NCBI RefSeq assembly: GCF_001673535.1 | Contig: NZ_LZLY01000044.1 | Coordinates: 1 to 45,189, forward strand | Reading direction: 5' to 3' | DNA: 45,189 nt | Origin: Mycobacterium sp. 1081908.1 | Lineage (GTDB): Bacteria > Actinomycetota > Actinomycetes > Mycobacteriales > Mycobacteriaceae | Part shown: positions 16,141-23,854 of the stretch, one piece after another | Layout: every line of letters starts with the position of its first letter | Position numbering within the stretch: position 1 is the first letter of the stretch | Notes under the pieces: generated by a model | The model's database searches: none | What the model saw: only the letters and a program-made list of their open reading frames with translations | What the model was told of the DNA's origin: nothing | Program-made: the position numbers and the translations under genes

Positions 16141-17253
16141 TCAGCAGATTCGAGGCAGCGGGTCCCCGACGAGCATGTCGACGATCCGCGTTCCGCCGAA
16201 CCCGGTGCGCAGCACCACGGTTTCGGCGGGTTCGGCCACGATCTCGCCGACCTCGGCCGCGTCGGCGCCCAGGGGATGGGACCGCAACGCGGCCAGCCCG
16301 GCGCCGGCCTCCGCCGGTGCGACGACCGCTACGAACTTGCCCTCGTTGGCGACGTAGAGGGGGTCGATGCCGAGCAGCTCGCACGCGCCATTGACCATGG
16401 GCCGCACCGGAAGTCGCTCCTCTTCCAGCAGCACCCCGAGGCCGCACGCCTGGGCGAGTTCGTTGCACACGGTGCCGACCCCGCCGCGAGTCGCGTCGCG
16501 CATCCACCGGGTGGACGGGGCGGCCGCCAGCAGCAGCTCCACCAACGGGCTGACCGAAGCGGTGTCCGAGGCGATGTCGGCCTCGATCGCCAGGTCGCCG
16601 CGGGCCAGCATGACGGCCATGCCGTGATCGCCCATCGACCCCGACAGCAGCACCTTGTCGCCGGTGCGCACCGACGCCGCCGACAGCGCCCGCCCCTCCG
16701 GGATGACGCCGGCCCCGGCGGTGGTGACGAACAGCCCGTCCGCCGCGCCCTTGGGCACCACCTTGGTGTCACCCGTGACGATCTGCACGCCCGCGGCCGC
16801 GGCCGCGGCCGCCATGTCGGCGACGATCTCCTTCAGCTCGGCGATTCCGAAGCCTTCCTCGATCACGAACGCCGCCGAGATCCACGACGGCACCGCGCCC
16901 GCCATCGCCAGGTCGTTGCAGGTGCCGTGGACGGCGAGCTCGCCGATCGACCCGCCGGGAAAGCGCCTGGGCTGCACCACGAACGAGTCCGTCGACATCG
17001 CCAGGCGCTCGCCGCCGGGCAGCGTCAGGACCGCGCCGTCGCCGAGGGACTCCAGCAGCGGGTTGCGGAAGGCCTCCATGAACACCGCGTCCACCAGAGC
17101 CGCCGAGGCCTTGCCGCCCGCCCCGTGGGCCAGCGTCACGTGGTCGTCGAGCAACCGGGGGCGGCGCCTGCGGAACGACTCGATCCGCTCGATCACCTCG
17201 CCCTCGCCGAAGCGGGGCCCCGACGAAAGGTATTCGCCCGCCGGCTTGTTCAT
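16141..17253 (-). CDS. hypE: Hydrogenase maturation protein HypE
   Basis: A 370-residue PurM/ThiL-like ATPase that dehydrates the carbamoyl group given by HypF to a thiocyanate on its C-terminal cysteine. The terminal PRIC is intact. Other motifs: LAHGAGGKAS, STDSFVVQPRRFPGGSIGELAVHGTCNDLAMAGA, TGDTKVVPKG, GSMGDHG, DATRGGVGTVCNELA and NEGKFVAVV. ATG 17253 overlaps the stop of the SIS gene as ATGA, so translation is coupled. The N-terminus is slightly extended relative to E. coli HypE, with an arginine-rich segment before DDHVTLAHG. Confidence 0.97.
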   Translation of the reverse strand: MNKPAGEYLSSGPRFGEGEVIERIESFRRRRPRLLDDHVTLAHGAGGKASAALVDAVFMEAFRNPLLESLGDGAVLTLPGGERLAMSTDSFVVQPRRFPGGSIGELAVHGTCNDLAMAGAVPSWISAAFVIEEGFGIAELKEIVADMAAAAAAAGVQIVTGDTKVVPKGAADGLFVTTAGAGVIPEGRALSAASVRTGDKVLLSGSMGDHGMAVMLARGDLAIEADIASDTASVSPLVELLLAAAPSTRWMRDATRGGVGTVCNELAQACGLGVLLEEERLPVRPMVNGACELLGIDPLYVANEGKFVAVVAPAEAGAGLAALRSHPLGADAAEVGEIVAEPAETVVLRTGFGGTRIVDMLVGDPLPRIC

Positions 17254-17921
17254 GCCGCCCCCAGACCCCGGTCGCCGCCGAGATGGTGATGCACGCTCAG
17301 CCACAGCTGGTAGCCCAGCAGCGCCTGCGATTCCTGTATCCGGTGCACGCTCTGCGACCGAACGGCGAAGCAGGCGTCCACGTTCGGGTTGTCGGCGAAG
17401 GCGCCGCCGTCGTAACCGGCGAAACCGACTGTGTAGAGCCCACGCTGGCGGCCCTCGGCCAGCGCCGCGAGCAGGTTGGGCGACCCGCCGCTCGTCGACA
17501 TCGCGATCGCGATGTCGCCCGCCTTCGCCCGCGCGATCAACTGGCGGGCGAACACCAGCTCGAACCCGACGTCGTTGCCCAGCGCGGTCAGCACGGCCTG
17601 GTCGGCGGTCAGCGGCCACGCGGGCAGCGGCCGGCCGATCGGGGGCCGGGCGAACAGCCGGGCCAGCGTCGTGGAATCGGTGCAGCTGCCGCCGTTTCCA
17701 AAGGTGAACAGCCGCCCGCCCGCCGCGAAGCGGCGCGCCATCTCGGCCGCGGCCGCCTCCACCAGGTCGGCGTTGGCCTCCAGGGTGGAGCGCCGCAGCG
17801 CCAGGCTCTCGGCGGCCTTCGCCTGCGCCGACGCGGCCAGGTCGGCCAGCAGCGACTTCGCGTCATCCTCCTGCGCGTCGATGAACGGGTACAGGAAGTT
17901 GGTGGGCTCGTCTTGGCTCAT
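17250..17921 (-). CDS. SIS-domain protein, GmhA-like, in the hydrogenase operon
   Basis: A 223-residue SIS-domain protein resembling sedoheptulose-7-phosphate isomerase (GmhA/DiaA group): RLFTFGNGGSCTDSTTLARLF, GDIAIAMSTSGGSPNLLAALAEGRQRGLYTVGFAG (phosphosugar-binding serines) and VHRIQESQALLGYQLW. It begins with MSQDEPTNFLYPFI before the SIS helix bundle. It overlaps both neighbours by 4 bp, so it belongs to the operon. GmhA-like genes recur in actinobacterial hydrogenase clusters, but no sugar step is known in maturation. It may be a regulatory or scaffolding protein rather than a heptose isomerase. It could pair with the SIS-HypC fusion encoded immediately upstream. Confidence 0.9.
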   Translation of the reverse strand: MSQDEPTNFLYPFIDAQEDDAKSLLADLAASAQAKAAESLALRRSTLEANADLVEAAAAEMARRFAAGGRLFTFGNGGSCTDSTTLARLFARPPIGRPLPAWPLTADQAVLTALGNDVGFELVFARQLIARAKAGDIAIAMSTSGGSPNLLAALAEGRQRGLYTVGFAGYDGGAFADNPNVDACFAVRSQSVHRIQESQALLGYQLWLSVHHHLGGDRGLGAA

Positions 17922-18631
17922 CGGCAGTCCTCCAGCCGGCTGATCGCCGTCCCCGCGTGCACCAGCACCAACTCGCCCGCCGCGACCGGGTCGACGAGCG
18001 TGGTGATCACGTCCTCGACGCCACGCGCGGTGCGCACGGTGGCCTGCCCGTGCTCGGACGCGCTCACCACCTCGCCCAGGCGTCCCTCGTCGCCGCACGT
18101 CACGCAAACGTCCTCGGAGCACTCGTCTTTCAGCAGCCCCGGGTGCTCGAAACACACGTGGGTCAGCTCCCACAGCAGGTGATAGAACAGCACGAAGCCG
18201 CCGGTCGCGGGCACCCGCGGGTCGGGGTCGTCGAGCCACAGCACGTGATCGGCCATTCCGGCCGCGGGGCGTTCGCCGCTGCCGATCCAGATCGTGGTCG
18301 CGCCCCACGCGGGACTGCGCCGCATCACCGAGCGCACCTGCGCGTCGTCGGCTCCGGAGACCGCGACCACGATGTCGCCGGGCCGCACCGACACCCGGAC
18401 CAGGTCCACCAGCTCGGGTCCGGTCAGCGCCACCGCGGGCAGCGCGCGCTTGCCCACGATCACCGGATGCACGAACTCGACCGCGATGTGCAGCGCGTGC
18501 GGTTCCCACGACGGCGCGATGGACCACATGGTCGCCCCCGCGGCGAACCGCTTGGCCAGTGTGAATGCGGTGGCGGCCAGGTCCTCGGCCAGTTCGGCGC
18601 TCAGGCCGCGGTCGATCGCGGTGGTGGTCAT
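17918..18631 (-). CDS. SIS domain fused to a HypC/HupF-like chaperone domain
   Basis: A 237-residue two-part protein. Residues about 15-160 look like a SIS domain: FAAGATMWSIAPSWEPHALHIAVEFVHP, RPGDIVVAVSGADDAQVRSVMRRS and GATTIWIGSGE. Residues about 171-237 look like HypC without its usual free N-terminus: a cysteine cluster (C171, C176, C179 in CSEDVCVTCGDEG), then GRLGEVVSA, ATVRTARG, and VAAGELVLVHAGTAISRLED, which matches the HypC core ending VLVHxGxAIxxLxE. In HypC the essential cysteine is residue 2; here C176 or C179 would take that place. It overlaps hypF and the next SIS gene by 4 bp each. Probably a hydrogenase-specific chaperone; the fusion call rests on motif reading. Confidence 0.8.
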   Translation of the reverse strand: MTTTAIDRGLSAELAEDLAATAFTLAKRFAAGATMWSIAPSWEPHALHIAVEFVHPVIVGKRALPAVALTGPELVDLVRVSVRPGDIVVAVSGADDAQVRSVMRRSPAWGATTIWIGSGERPAAGMADHVLWLDDPDPRVPATGGFVLFYHLLWELTHVCFEHPGLLKDECSEDVCVTCGDEGRLGEVVSASEHGQATVRTARGVEDVITTLVDPVAAGELVLVHAGTAISRLEDCR

Positions 18632-20967
18632 CGGTCAGCCTCTTCCAATCCCGTCAGCATCGAGATCGCGGCCTGACCCAGCGCCAGCCCGCCGTCGTTC
18701 GGCGGGACGGTGTGATGGGTCAGCACCTCGAACCCGTTGCGCTGCAATCGCGTGCGGCAGGCGCGCAGCAGCAGCACGTTCTGAAAAACCCCGCCGGTGA
18801 GCCCCACCAGCCGGACCTCGCCCGCCACGAGACCGACCACCTTGGCGACGGCGTCGGCGAGCGCCTCGTGGAAGGCGGCGGCCAGCAGCGCGGGCCGGGT
18901 GCCGGCGTAGCGGGCCGCCACCATCGTCTGCACCATGGTCGTCGGGTCGATCACCCCGTCGGCCCGCACGATCAGCGGCAGCGACGGCCCCCGATCGTCC
19001 ACGGCGGACTCCGCGAGCGCCTCGAGTTCGATGGCGGCCTGGCCCTCGTAGTCGATGCGGTGCCGCACCCCGAGCAGCGAGGCGACGGCGTCGAACAGCC
19101 GGCCGACGCTCGAACACGGCACACACCCGGCGCCGCTCTCCAATTGCGAACGGGTAAGCCGCAATTCGTCCGCGGTAGCGGCGGCGACCGGCGCCAGGTC
19201 CGGGGTCCAGTCGATGCCGGCCATCCACAATTGGGACAGCGCCATCCGCCACGGGTTGCGCACCGCGGCGTCACCGCCCGGCAGGGGCACCGGCAGCAGG
19301 TGGCCGACGCGAACGAACCGGTGGCTGTCGGCGCCGAGGGCGAGAATCTCACCGCCCCAGATGGTTTGGTCGCAGCCGTAGCCGGTCCCGTCGAACGAGA
19401 CCCCGATGACGGGCTGCCCGATGCGGCCGTGCTCGGCCAGCAGCGAGACGACGTGCGCGTGGTGGTGCTGGGCGAGATCCAGCGGGCGCCCGCCGCACCG
19501 GCGCTCCGCCCAGCCCCGGGTGTGGTATCCGGGATGCAGGTCGGCGGCCAGCCGCGCCGGCTCGCCGCGCATCCCGGTGAGCTGACCGGCCGCGCGCTCG
19601 AAGGCCCGCAGCGTTTCCCAGGTGGCCATGTCGCCGATGTGACCGGACAGGTAGGCGCGCGAGCCGTGGGTGAGGCAGAAGGTGTTCTTCAGCTCCCCGC
19701 CCACGGCGAGCACGGCCGGGCCCGCGCGTCCGAGCTCGACCGGCAGCGGCGCGTAACCGCGGGACCGGCGGATCGGCAATTCCCGACCGTCGACTACGCG
19801 CACCACCGAGTCGTCGCACGGCACGTGGATCGGCCGGTCGTGGTCGAGGACCGCGTCGCACAGCGCCGAAAGCCGTTCGGCGGCATCCTCGTCGGTGAAG
19901 CAGATGGGCTCGTCGGAGCGGTTGGCGCTGGTCAGCACCAGCGCGTCGGGCACCCGTTCGACGCCGCCGGGTGCCGGCGCCAGCAGCAGGTGGTGGATCG
20001 GGGAGTAGGGCAGCATCAGCCCGAGCAGCGGGCTGCCCGGCGCGACGGCGTCGGCGACGGGAGCTCCGTCGCGGCGGCGCAGCAGCACGATCGGGCGAGC
20101 GGGGCTCGACAGCACCGCGGCCTCGTCGGCGTCGACGTGCGCGCAGCGCCGGGCGACGTCGAGGTCGCGCACCAGCATGGCGAACGGCTTGGCGCCCCGC
20201 GCCTTTCGGGTCCGGAGGGCGCCGACCGCCGACTCGTCGTCGACGACGCAGGCCAGGTGGTACCCGCCGATCCCCTTGACGGCGACGACGGCGCCGGCCG
20301 CCAGCGCGCGCTGGGCGGCCGCCAGCGCGGCGTCCGACCCGGTCACCTCACCGGCCGGTGACGAAAACCGCAGCGACGGGCCGCAATCGGGGCAGGCGAT
20401 CGGCTGCGCGTGGAACCGGCGGTCCGCCGGATCGTGGTATTCGGCGGCGCACCGCTCGCACATGGCGAAGCCCGCCATCGTGGTCGCCGGGCGGTCGTAG
20501 GGCAACTCGCGGATGATGGTGAACCGCGGGCCGCAGTTGGTGCACGTGACGAAGGGATGCCGGTACCGCCGGTCGCGCGGGTCGAACAACTCGCGCACGC
20601 AGTCGTCGCACATCGCGATGTCCGGGGGGATGGGCGTCGCCTCGCCGGCGATCGTCCGGCTCTCGACGATCCGGAACGCGGGATCGGCGGCGCCCTCGGC
20701 GGCCAGGTCGGTGACGGTCACGCTGCCGATCCGCGCCAGCGGCGGGGCCTCGGCGCGCAGCCGGCGCCCGAATTCGTCGACGCGCGCGCGGTCGCCCTGC
20801 ACCTCGAGGAACACCGCGCCGGAATCGTTGCCGACGAATCCGGCCAGGCCGAGCTCGCTGGCGATGCGGTGGACGAAAGGACGAAAGCCGACCCCCTGGA
20901 CGACACCGGTCACGGTGAAGCGCTGCCGGACGTCTTCGCTCCGCAGCATCAGGGGGGACTCGGTCAT
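18628..20967 (-). CDS. hypF: Carbamoyltransferase HypF
   Basis: A 779-residue enzyme that makes carbamoyl-AMP from carbamoyl phosphate and passes the carbamoyl group to HypE. Domains in order: acylphosphatase (VTGVVQGVGFRPFVHRIA, residues about 15-100); two zinc fingers (CDDCVRELFDPRDRRYRHPF...CTNCGPRF and CERCAAEYHDPADRRF...CPDCGPSL, about 115-195); a YrdC-like domain (VVAVKGIGGYHLACVVDDE); and a Kae1-like domain with HHHAHVVSLLAEHG, GVSFDGTGYGCDQTIWGGE and LTGGVFQNVLLL. All expected motifs are present. It starts 1 bp after the stop of the second hypC and its end overlaps the SIS-HypC gene. Confidence 0.97.
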   Translation of the reverse strand: MTESPLMLRSEDVRQRFTVTGVVQGVGFRPFVHRIASELGLAGFVGNDSGAVFLEVQGDRARVDEFGRRLRAEAPPLARIGSVTVTDLAAEGAADPAFRIVESRTIAGEATPIPPDIAMCDDCVRELFDPRDRRYRHPFVTCTNCGPRFTIIRELPYDRPATTMAGFAMCERCAAEYHDPADRRFHAQPIACPDCGPSLRFSSPAGEVTGSDAALAAAQRALAAGAVVAVKGIGGYHLACVVDDESAVGALRTRKARGAKPFAMLVRDLDVARRCAHVDADEAAVLSSPARPIVLLRRRDGAPVADAVAPGSPLLGLMLPYSPIHHLLLAPAPGGVERVPDALVLTSANRSDEPICFTDEDAAERLSALCDAVLDHDRPIHVPCDDSVVRVVDGRELPIRRSRGYAPLPVELGRAGPAVLAVGGELKNTFCLTHGSRAYLSGHIGDMATWETLRAFERAAGQLTGMRGEPARLAADLHPGYHTRGWAERRCGGRPLDLAQHHHAHVVSLLAEHGRIGQPVIGVSFDGTGYGCDQTIWGGEILALGADSHRFVRVGHLLPVPLPGGDAAVRNPWRMALSQLWMAGIDWTPDLAPVAAATADELRLTRSQLESGAGCVPCSSVGRLFDAVASLLGVRHRIDYEGQAAIELEALAESAVDDRGPSLPLIVRADGVIDPTTMVQTMVAARYAGTRPALLAAAFHEALADAVAKVVGLVAGEVRLVGLTGGVFQNVLLLRACRTRLQRNGFEVLTHHTVPPNDGGLALGQAAISMLTGLEEADR

Positions 20968-20968
20968 C

Positions 20969-21235
20969 TCAACCGCCCTCCGGGCTGACCGTCGGGTCGG
21001 CGCGGCCCCTGCCCATCAGCTCGAGGCCGGCCATCGCCTCCTCCGCGCCGGCGCGGTCGGTCTTCTCCACGGCGAAGCCCATATGGATGATTATCCAGTC
21101 GCCGGGCGCGAAGGTCTCCTCCGGCAGCATGCCGACGTTGACGCGGCGCTCCTCGCCGGCGACGTCGACCAGTGTGAGCTGTCCCTCGTAGCCGTCCAGC
21201 ATCCGGATCACTTGACCCGGGATCCCCAGGCACAT
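20969..21235 (-). CDS. hypC: Hydrogenase maturation chaperone HypC (copy 2)
   Basis: An 88-residue HypC starting MCLGIPGQVIRMLDG with Cys2 intact, followed by LTLVDVAGEERRVNVGML, FAPGDWIIIHMGFAVEKTDRAGAEEAMAGLELMG. It differs widely from copy 1, so the two are old paralogues rather than a recent duplication. It sits between the maturation protease and hypF: its ATG shares one base with the protease stop (TGATG) and its stop lies 1 bp before hypF. Association with the protease suggests it is the large-subunit-specific chaperone (HybG/HupF type), while copy 1 partners HypD; this division of labour is inference. Confidence 0.95.
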   Translation of the reverse strand: MCLGIPGQVIRMLDGYEGQLTLVDVAGEERRVNVGMLPEETFAPGDWIIIHMGFAVEKTDRAGAEEAMAGLELMGRGRADPTVSPEGG

Positions 21236-21732
21236 CAGCGGTCCTCCCGCGTCGCGGTCTGCAGCGCCGCGACGATTTCCTGGACGGCCCGCGCGGCGCG
21301 GGGAACGGCCTTGGCCACGGGCTCGGTCAGGCCGATGCCCTCCTCGACACTGCCCGCCTCGCATCCCACGACGACCGTGTACGGCGGGCTGCCGCCCAGG
21401 GCCCGCAGGCTGGCGAACACCGCCGCCGGATCCATGCTGTGGGCATCCAAACCCGTTGCGGCCGAAGGTTCTTCGCAGTCGGCCTGGAACACGTGCAACG
21501 TGCCGGGGCTGCCGCGGCTGGGCACGGCGTCGACGAGGACCAGCGAGTCCCACTCTTCGAGCAGGTCGTAGGCCAGGTGCATGCCGCGGATGCCGTAGTC
21601 GGTGACCCGGACGCAGGAATTGCCGCCCGCGCCGTCCCGCGGGATCTCGGCGTTGCGGACCACTTCCGAGCCGAATCCGTCATCCCCCATGAAGATGTTG
21701 CCGATCCCGGCCACCAGGATGCGCGTCGTCAT
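21235..21732 (-). CDS. Hydrogenase maturation protease (peptidase M52 family)
   Basis: A 165-residue HybD/HyaD/HupD-type endopeptidase that removes the C-terminal tail of the nickel-loaded large subunit. The N-terminus ILVAGIGNIFMGDDGFGSEVV carries the conserved GIGN and the first nickel-sensing acid (GDDGFG); LVLVDAVPSRGSPGT holds the second acid and LDAHSMDPAAVFASLRALGG the histidine; VVVGCEAGSVEEGIGLTEPV is the usual distal block. Its likely substrate is HhyL in the same operon, whose sequence continues 22 residues past the terminal CxxCxxH motif. It precedes hypC copy 2 with a one-base overlap. Confidence 0.95.
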   Translation of the reverse strand: MTTRILVAGIGNIFMGDDGFGSEVVRNAEIPRDGAGGNSCVRVTDYGIRGMHLAYDLLEEWDSLVLVDAVPSRGSPGTLHVFQADCEEPSAATGLDAHSMDPAAVFASLRALGGSPPYTVVVGCEAGSVEEGIGLTEPVAKAVPRAARAVQEIVAALQTATREDR

Positions 21733-21748
21733 CGGTCCCCCCGGTCGG

Positions 21749-21868
21749 CTACATCCGCCTCAGCTTCAGGTAGCGGCGGGCGTCGGGCAGCGATATCAGT
21801 CCGAGCATGACTGCGACCGCGGCCACCAGCGCGACGATGGCGATGAATATCCAGCCCAAGACTTCCAT
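21749..21868 (-). CDS. 39-residue single-pass membrane protein of the hydrogenase operon
   Basis: A very short gene, found by reading the gap between two operon genes on the minus strand. It encodes 39 residues: MEVLGW, a hydrophobic stretch of about 20 residues rich in Ile, Val, Ala and Leu (predicted helix, residues about 4-27), then a basic tail DARRYLKLRRM. By the positive-inside rule the C-terminus would face the cytosol. AAAGGAG lies seven bases before ATG 21868, a strong ribosome binding site. It is 13 bp downstream of the 440-residue gene and 16 bp upstream of the protease gene. Small proteins of this kind (I recall DUF6893) occur in actinobacterial hhy clusters. A membrane anchor or electron-transfer adaptor for the soluble hydrogenase is a guess. 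Confidence 0.8.
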   Translation of the reverse strand: MEVLGWIFIAIVALVAAVAVMLGLISLPDARRYLKLRRM

Positions 21869-21881
21869 TTTGGAACTCCTT

Positions 21882-23204
21882 TCAGGGTTTTGCGGGTTGT
21901 CCGGCTTCGAGTGGCTCGACTTCGTCGGGGGAGAAGTACAGGTAGCGGCCGTACCAGTCGTGCAGCTCGGCGGCGGGGTCGTCGTCGACGACGACCGCGA
22001 CGTGCTTGTTGCCCTCGACGTCCTCGTGCACCGACGTCACGCGGGCGGTCTTGCCGGCGACGAAGATGTCCTGCGCGTCGGCGTTGCGCGCCGGCCGCAA
22101 CCGGACCCGGCTGCCGCGCGCGACCCGCACCCCGTTCACCAGCACCGCGTCGACCTCGGGACGAACGGCGTTGTCGGCCAGCGGATCCCACCAGTCGACG
22201 CCCTCCGGGATCTCGGGGACCAGCCCGGACAGGGCGTGCGGGTCGCGCAGCACCCCGTGCAGGCGCGCCATCGCGTCGGGTGACATGGCGTCGCACTGGT
22301 CGATGATTCGCGCGGCCCGCGGGTCGGTGGCGCGGGCCTGGGCCTTCTCCCCGTCCGTCATCGTCATCACGCGCAGGGTGAGGATCTCGTCGATCTCCGT
22401 GCAGTCGTACAGCGCCGTGTCGCTCTGTTCGGCGACCTCGGGATGGTCGTAGAGGATGATCGGGGAGATCAGCAGGATGTCGCGGGTGCCCGCGGGGCCC
22501 GCCAGCACGGGGAAGCACCGGTGCTGGCGGCACCGCGACGCCGCGTCGGTGGCGCCGGGTGGCGGCTCGAGCAGCGAAACGAACTCACCGCCAACGACTT
22601 CGGCGATGAGGTGAGTGCCGATCATGGACCGCGCGATCGAGTCGGTCTTGTCGGCCGCGGCCGCGCCGACGTTGGCGACCCGAACCGAGACCCGGCGCAG
22701 CTCGCCGTCCGGCTCGCCGGCGACCGTCAGCTCCCCGCGCACCTCGCGGCGCTCGCGGACCAGCCGCCCACCCGCGAGCAGCTCGATGTCCGTCGCGGCC
22801 TTCGCCAGGACCGGCAGCGCGTGCGGCCGGCCGTCCAATTCGAGCGGGCCGAAGGACAGTTCGCACTCGACCGCCTCGTCCCAGGTCAGCCACGACCCGG
22901 CCGCGGTGGTCAGCTCGTCGACCGGTTCGAACGCGCCGTGGGCGAATTCGCGCTCCGCCGTCCGGTGCTGCAGCTGCAGGAACCGGACCACCAGCGTCAG
23001 CGCCTGGGTCCCGTCGACCAGGAACTGCGCCGCCAGGGTGTCGTCCTCGCCCAGGCCGGCTTCCGCGGCGCCGGGTGGTCCCAAAACGCCGAACTGCCAG
23101 CGCGACTGGTTCTTGCTCGACGTCCCGCGGTACGGGTAGAGCAGGTAGCCCTCGTACAGCACGGCGTCGGCGACGGCGCGGGCGCGGTCCCAATCGGAGG
23201 TCAT
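21882..23204 (-). CDS. Conserved hydrogenase-cluster protein, 440 residues, function unknown
   Basis: A 440-residue protein with no signal peptide or membrane helix. The N-terminus RARAVADAVLYEGYLLYPYRGTSSKNQSRWQFGVLGPP is characteristic and I recognise it from group 1h hydrogenase clusters, without a known role. The middle is beta-rich. LISPIILYDHPEVAEQSDTALYDCTEIDEILTLRVMTMTDGEKAQARATDPRA forms a conserved block, and the last 90 residues (VLVNGVRVARGSRVRLRPARNADAQDIFVAGKTARV, DWYGRYLYFSPDEVEPLE) look like a separate small barrel. It starts at ATG 23204, overlapping the upstream gene by 4 bp. Probably an assembly or tethering factor (inference). Confidence 0.85.
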   Translation of the reverse strand: MTSDWDRARAVADAVLYEGYLLYPYRGTSSKNQSRWQFGVLGPPGAAEAGLGEDDTLAAQFLVDGTQALTLVVRFLQLQHRTAEREFAHGAFEPVDELTTAAGSWLTWDEAVECELSFGPLELDGRPHALPVLAKAATDIELLAGGRLVRERREVRGELTVAGEPDGELRRVSVRVANVGAAAADKTDSIARSMIGTHLIAEVVGGEFVSLLEPPPGATDAASRCRQHRCFPVLAGPAGTRDILLISPIILYDHPEVAEQSDTALYDCTEIDEILTLRVMTMTDGEKAQARATDPRAARIIDQCDAMSPDAMARLHGVLRDPHALSGLVPEIPEGVDWWDPLADNAVRPEVDAVLVNGVRVARGSRVRLRPARNADAQDIFVAGKTARVTSVHEDVEGNKHVAVVVDDDPAAELHDWYGRYLYFSPDEVEPLEAGQPAKP

Positions 23205-23854
23205 TTGGCCTCCTCCCGGTCGACGCCCAGCAGCGTGGTGACCGCGTGGTCGAGGTCGAGCATTCCCCGCGCCGATTTGTAGGACGCCAGCGCCGCGATG
23301 GTTTCGTGGCTCAGCCGCACCCAGCCGGTGTTCGGGTAATGCTGCGCGATCAGGTCCCGCCACACCGAGACCGGCATGTCGTAGCGATACTCGCAGTCCC
23401 ACGGCACCTGCTGGACCGAGAACCCGCGTTCGGACTTGACGAAAATCGTTCCGCTGAACAGGAACTGGAGGGGCAGCGCACCGTCGCGCAGCGCGTGCAG
23501 GTACTTGGCGGCGGCGACCTCGAAGTCGTAGGTGCAGTCCAGCGGGAGGGCGACCGTCGTGTTGCCGGCGAAGCCCGGCACCATCGCGGTGGCGTGCTGC
23601 CACAGGAAGGTGCGTTGGGTGGCGGCCCAGCGTTCGCGCGGCCCGAACAGGTCGAGCAGCCCGGCCCCCTCCGCCTCCGAGTAGGAGCGGCGCAGCGGCT
23701 CGATGCGGACCTGGCAGCGCAGGGCAATCGCGTGCACCGGGTCGTCGCCGCTGGAGGCGACGCTCACCCGCGCCGTCAGCACCGGGCTCACCGAGTACGG
23801 TTCGGGTGCCACGTCGAGGACCGCGAAGTTCACGTCCATGTGCTCTGTCGTCAT
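23201..23854 (-). CDS. Conserved hydrogenase-cluster protein, DUF6084-like
   Basis: A 217-residue soluble protein. Recognisable blocks: FAVLDVAPEPYSVSPVLTARVSV, CQVRIEPLRRSYSEAEGAGLLDLFGPRERWAATQRTFLW, LPLDCTYDFEVAAAKYLHALRDGALPLQFLFSGTIFV and VPWDCEYRYDMPVSVWRDLIAQHYPNTGWVRLSHET. It resembles the family often labelled DUF6084, found almost only beside actinobacterial hydrogenase genes. The pattern is mainly beta, with two cysteines in the centre. It overlaps both neighbours by 4 bp, so expression is tightly coupled with the 440-residue protein and the DUF5947-like protein; the three may form one complex. No catalytic motif is seen. Confidence 0.85.
   Translation of the reverse strand: MTTEHMDVNFAVLDVAPEPYSVSPVLTARVSVASSGDDPVHAIALRCQVRIEPLRRSYSEAEGAGLLDLFGPRERWAATQRTFLWQHATAMVPGFAGNTTVALPLDCTYDFEVAAAKYLHALRDGALPLQFLFSGTIFVKSERGFSVQQVPWDCEYRYDMPVSVWRDLIAQHYPNTGWVRLSHETIAALASYKSARGMLDLDHAVTTLLGVDREEAK

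Noticed and set aside
17250..17921. GmhA-like gene as part of lipopolysaccharide heptose synthesis
   Set aside because: No other heptose gene is present, mycobacteria lack LPS, and 4-bp overlaps tie it to the hydrogenase maturation genes.
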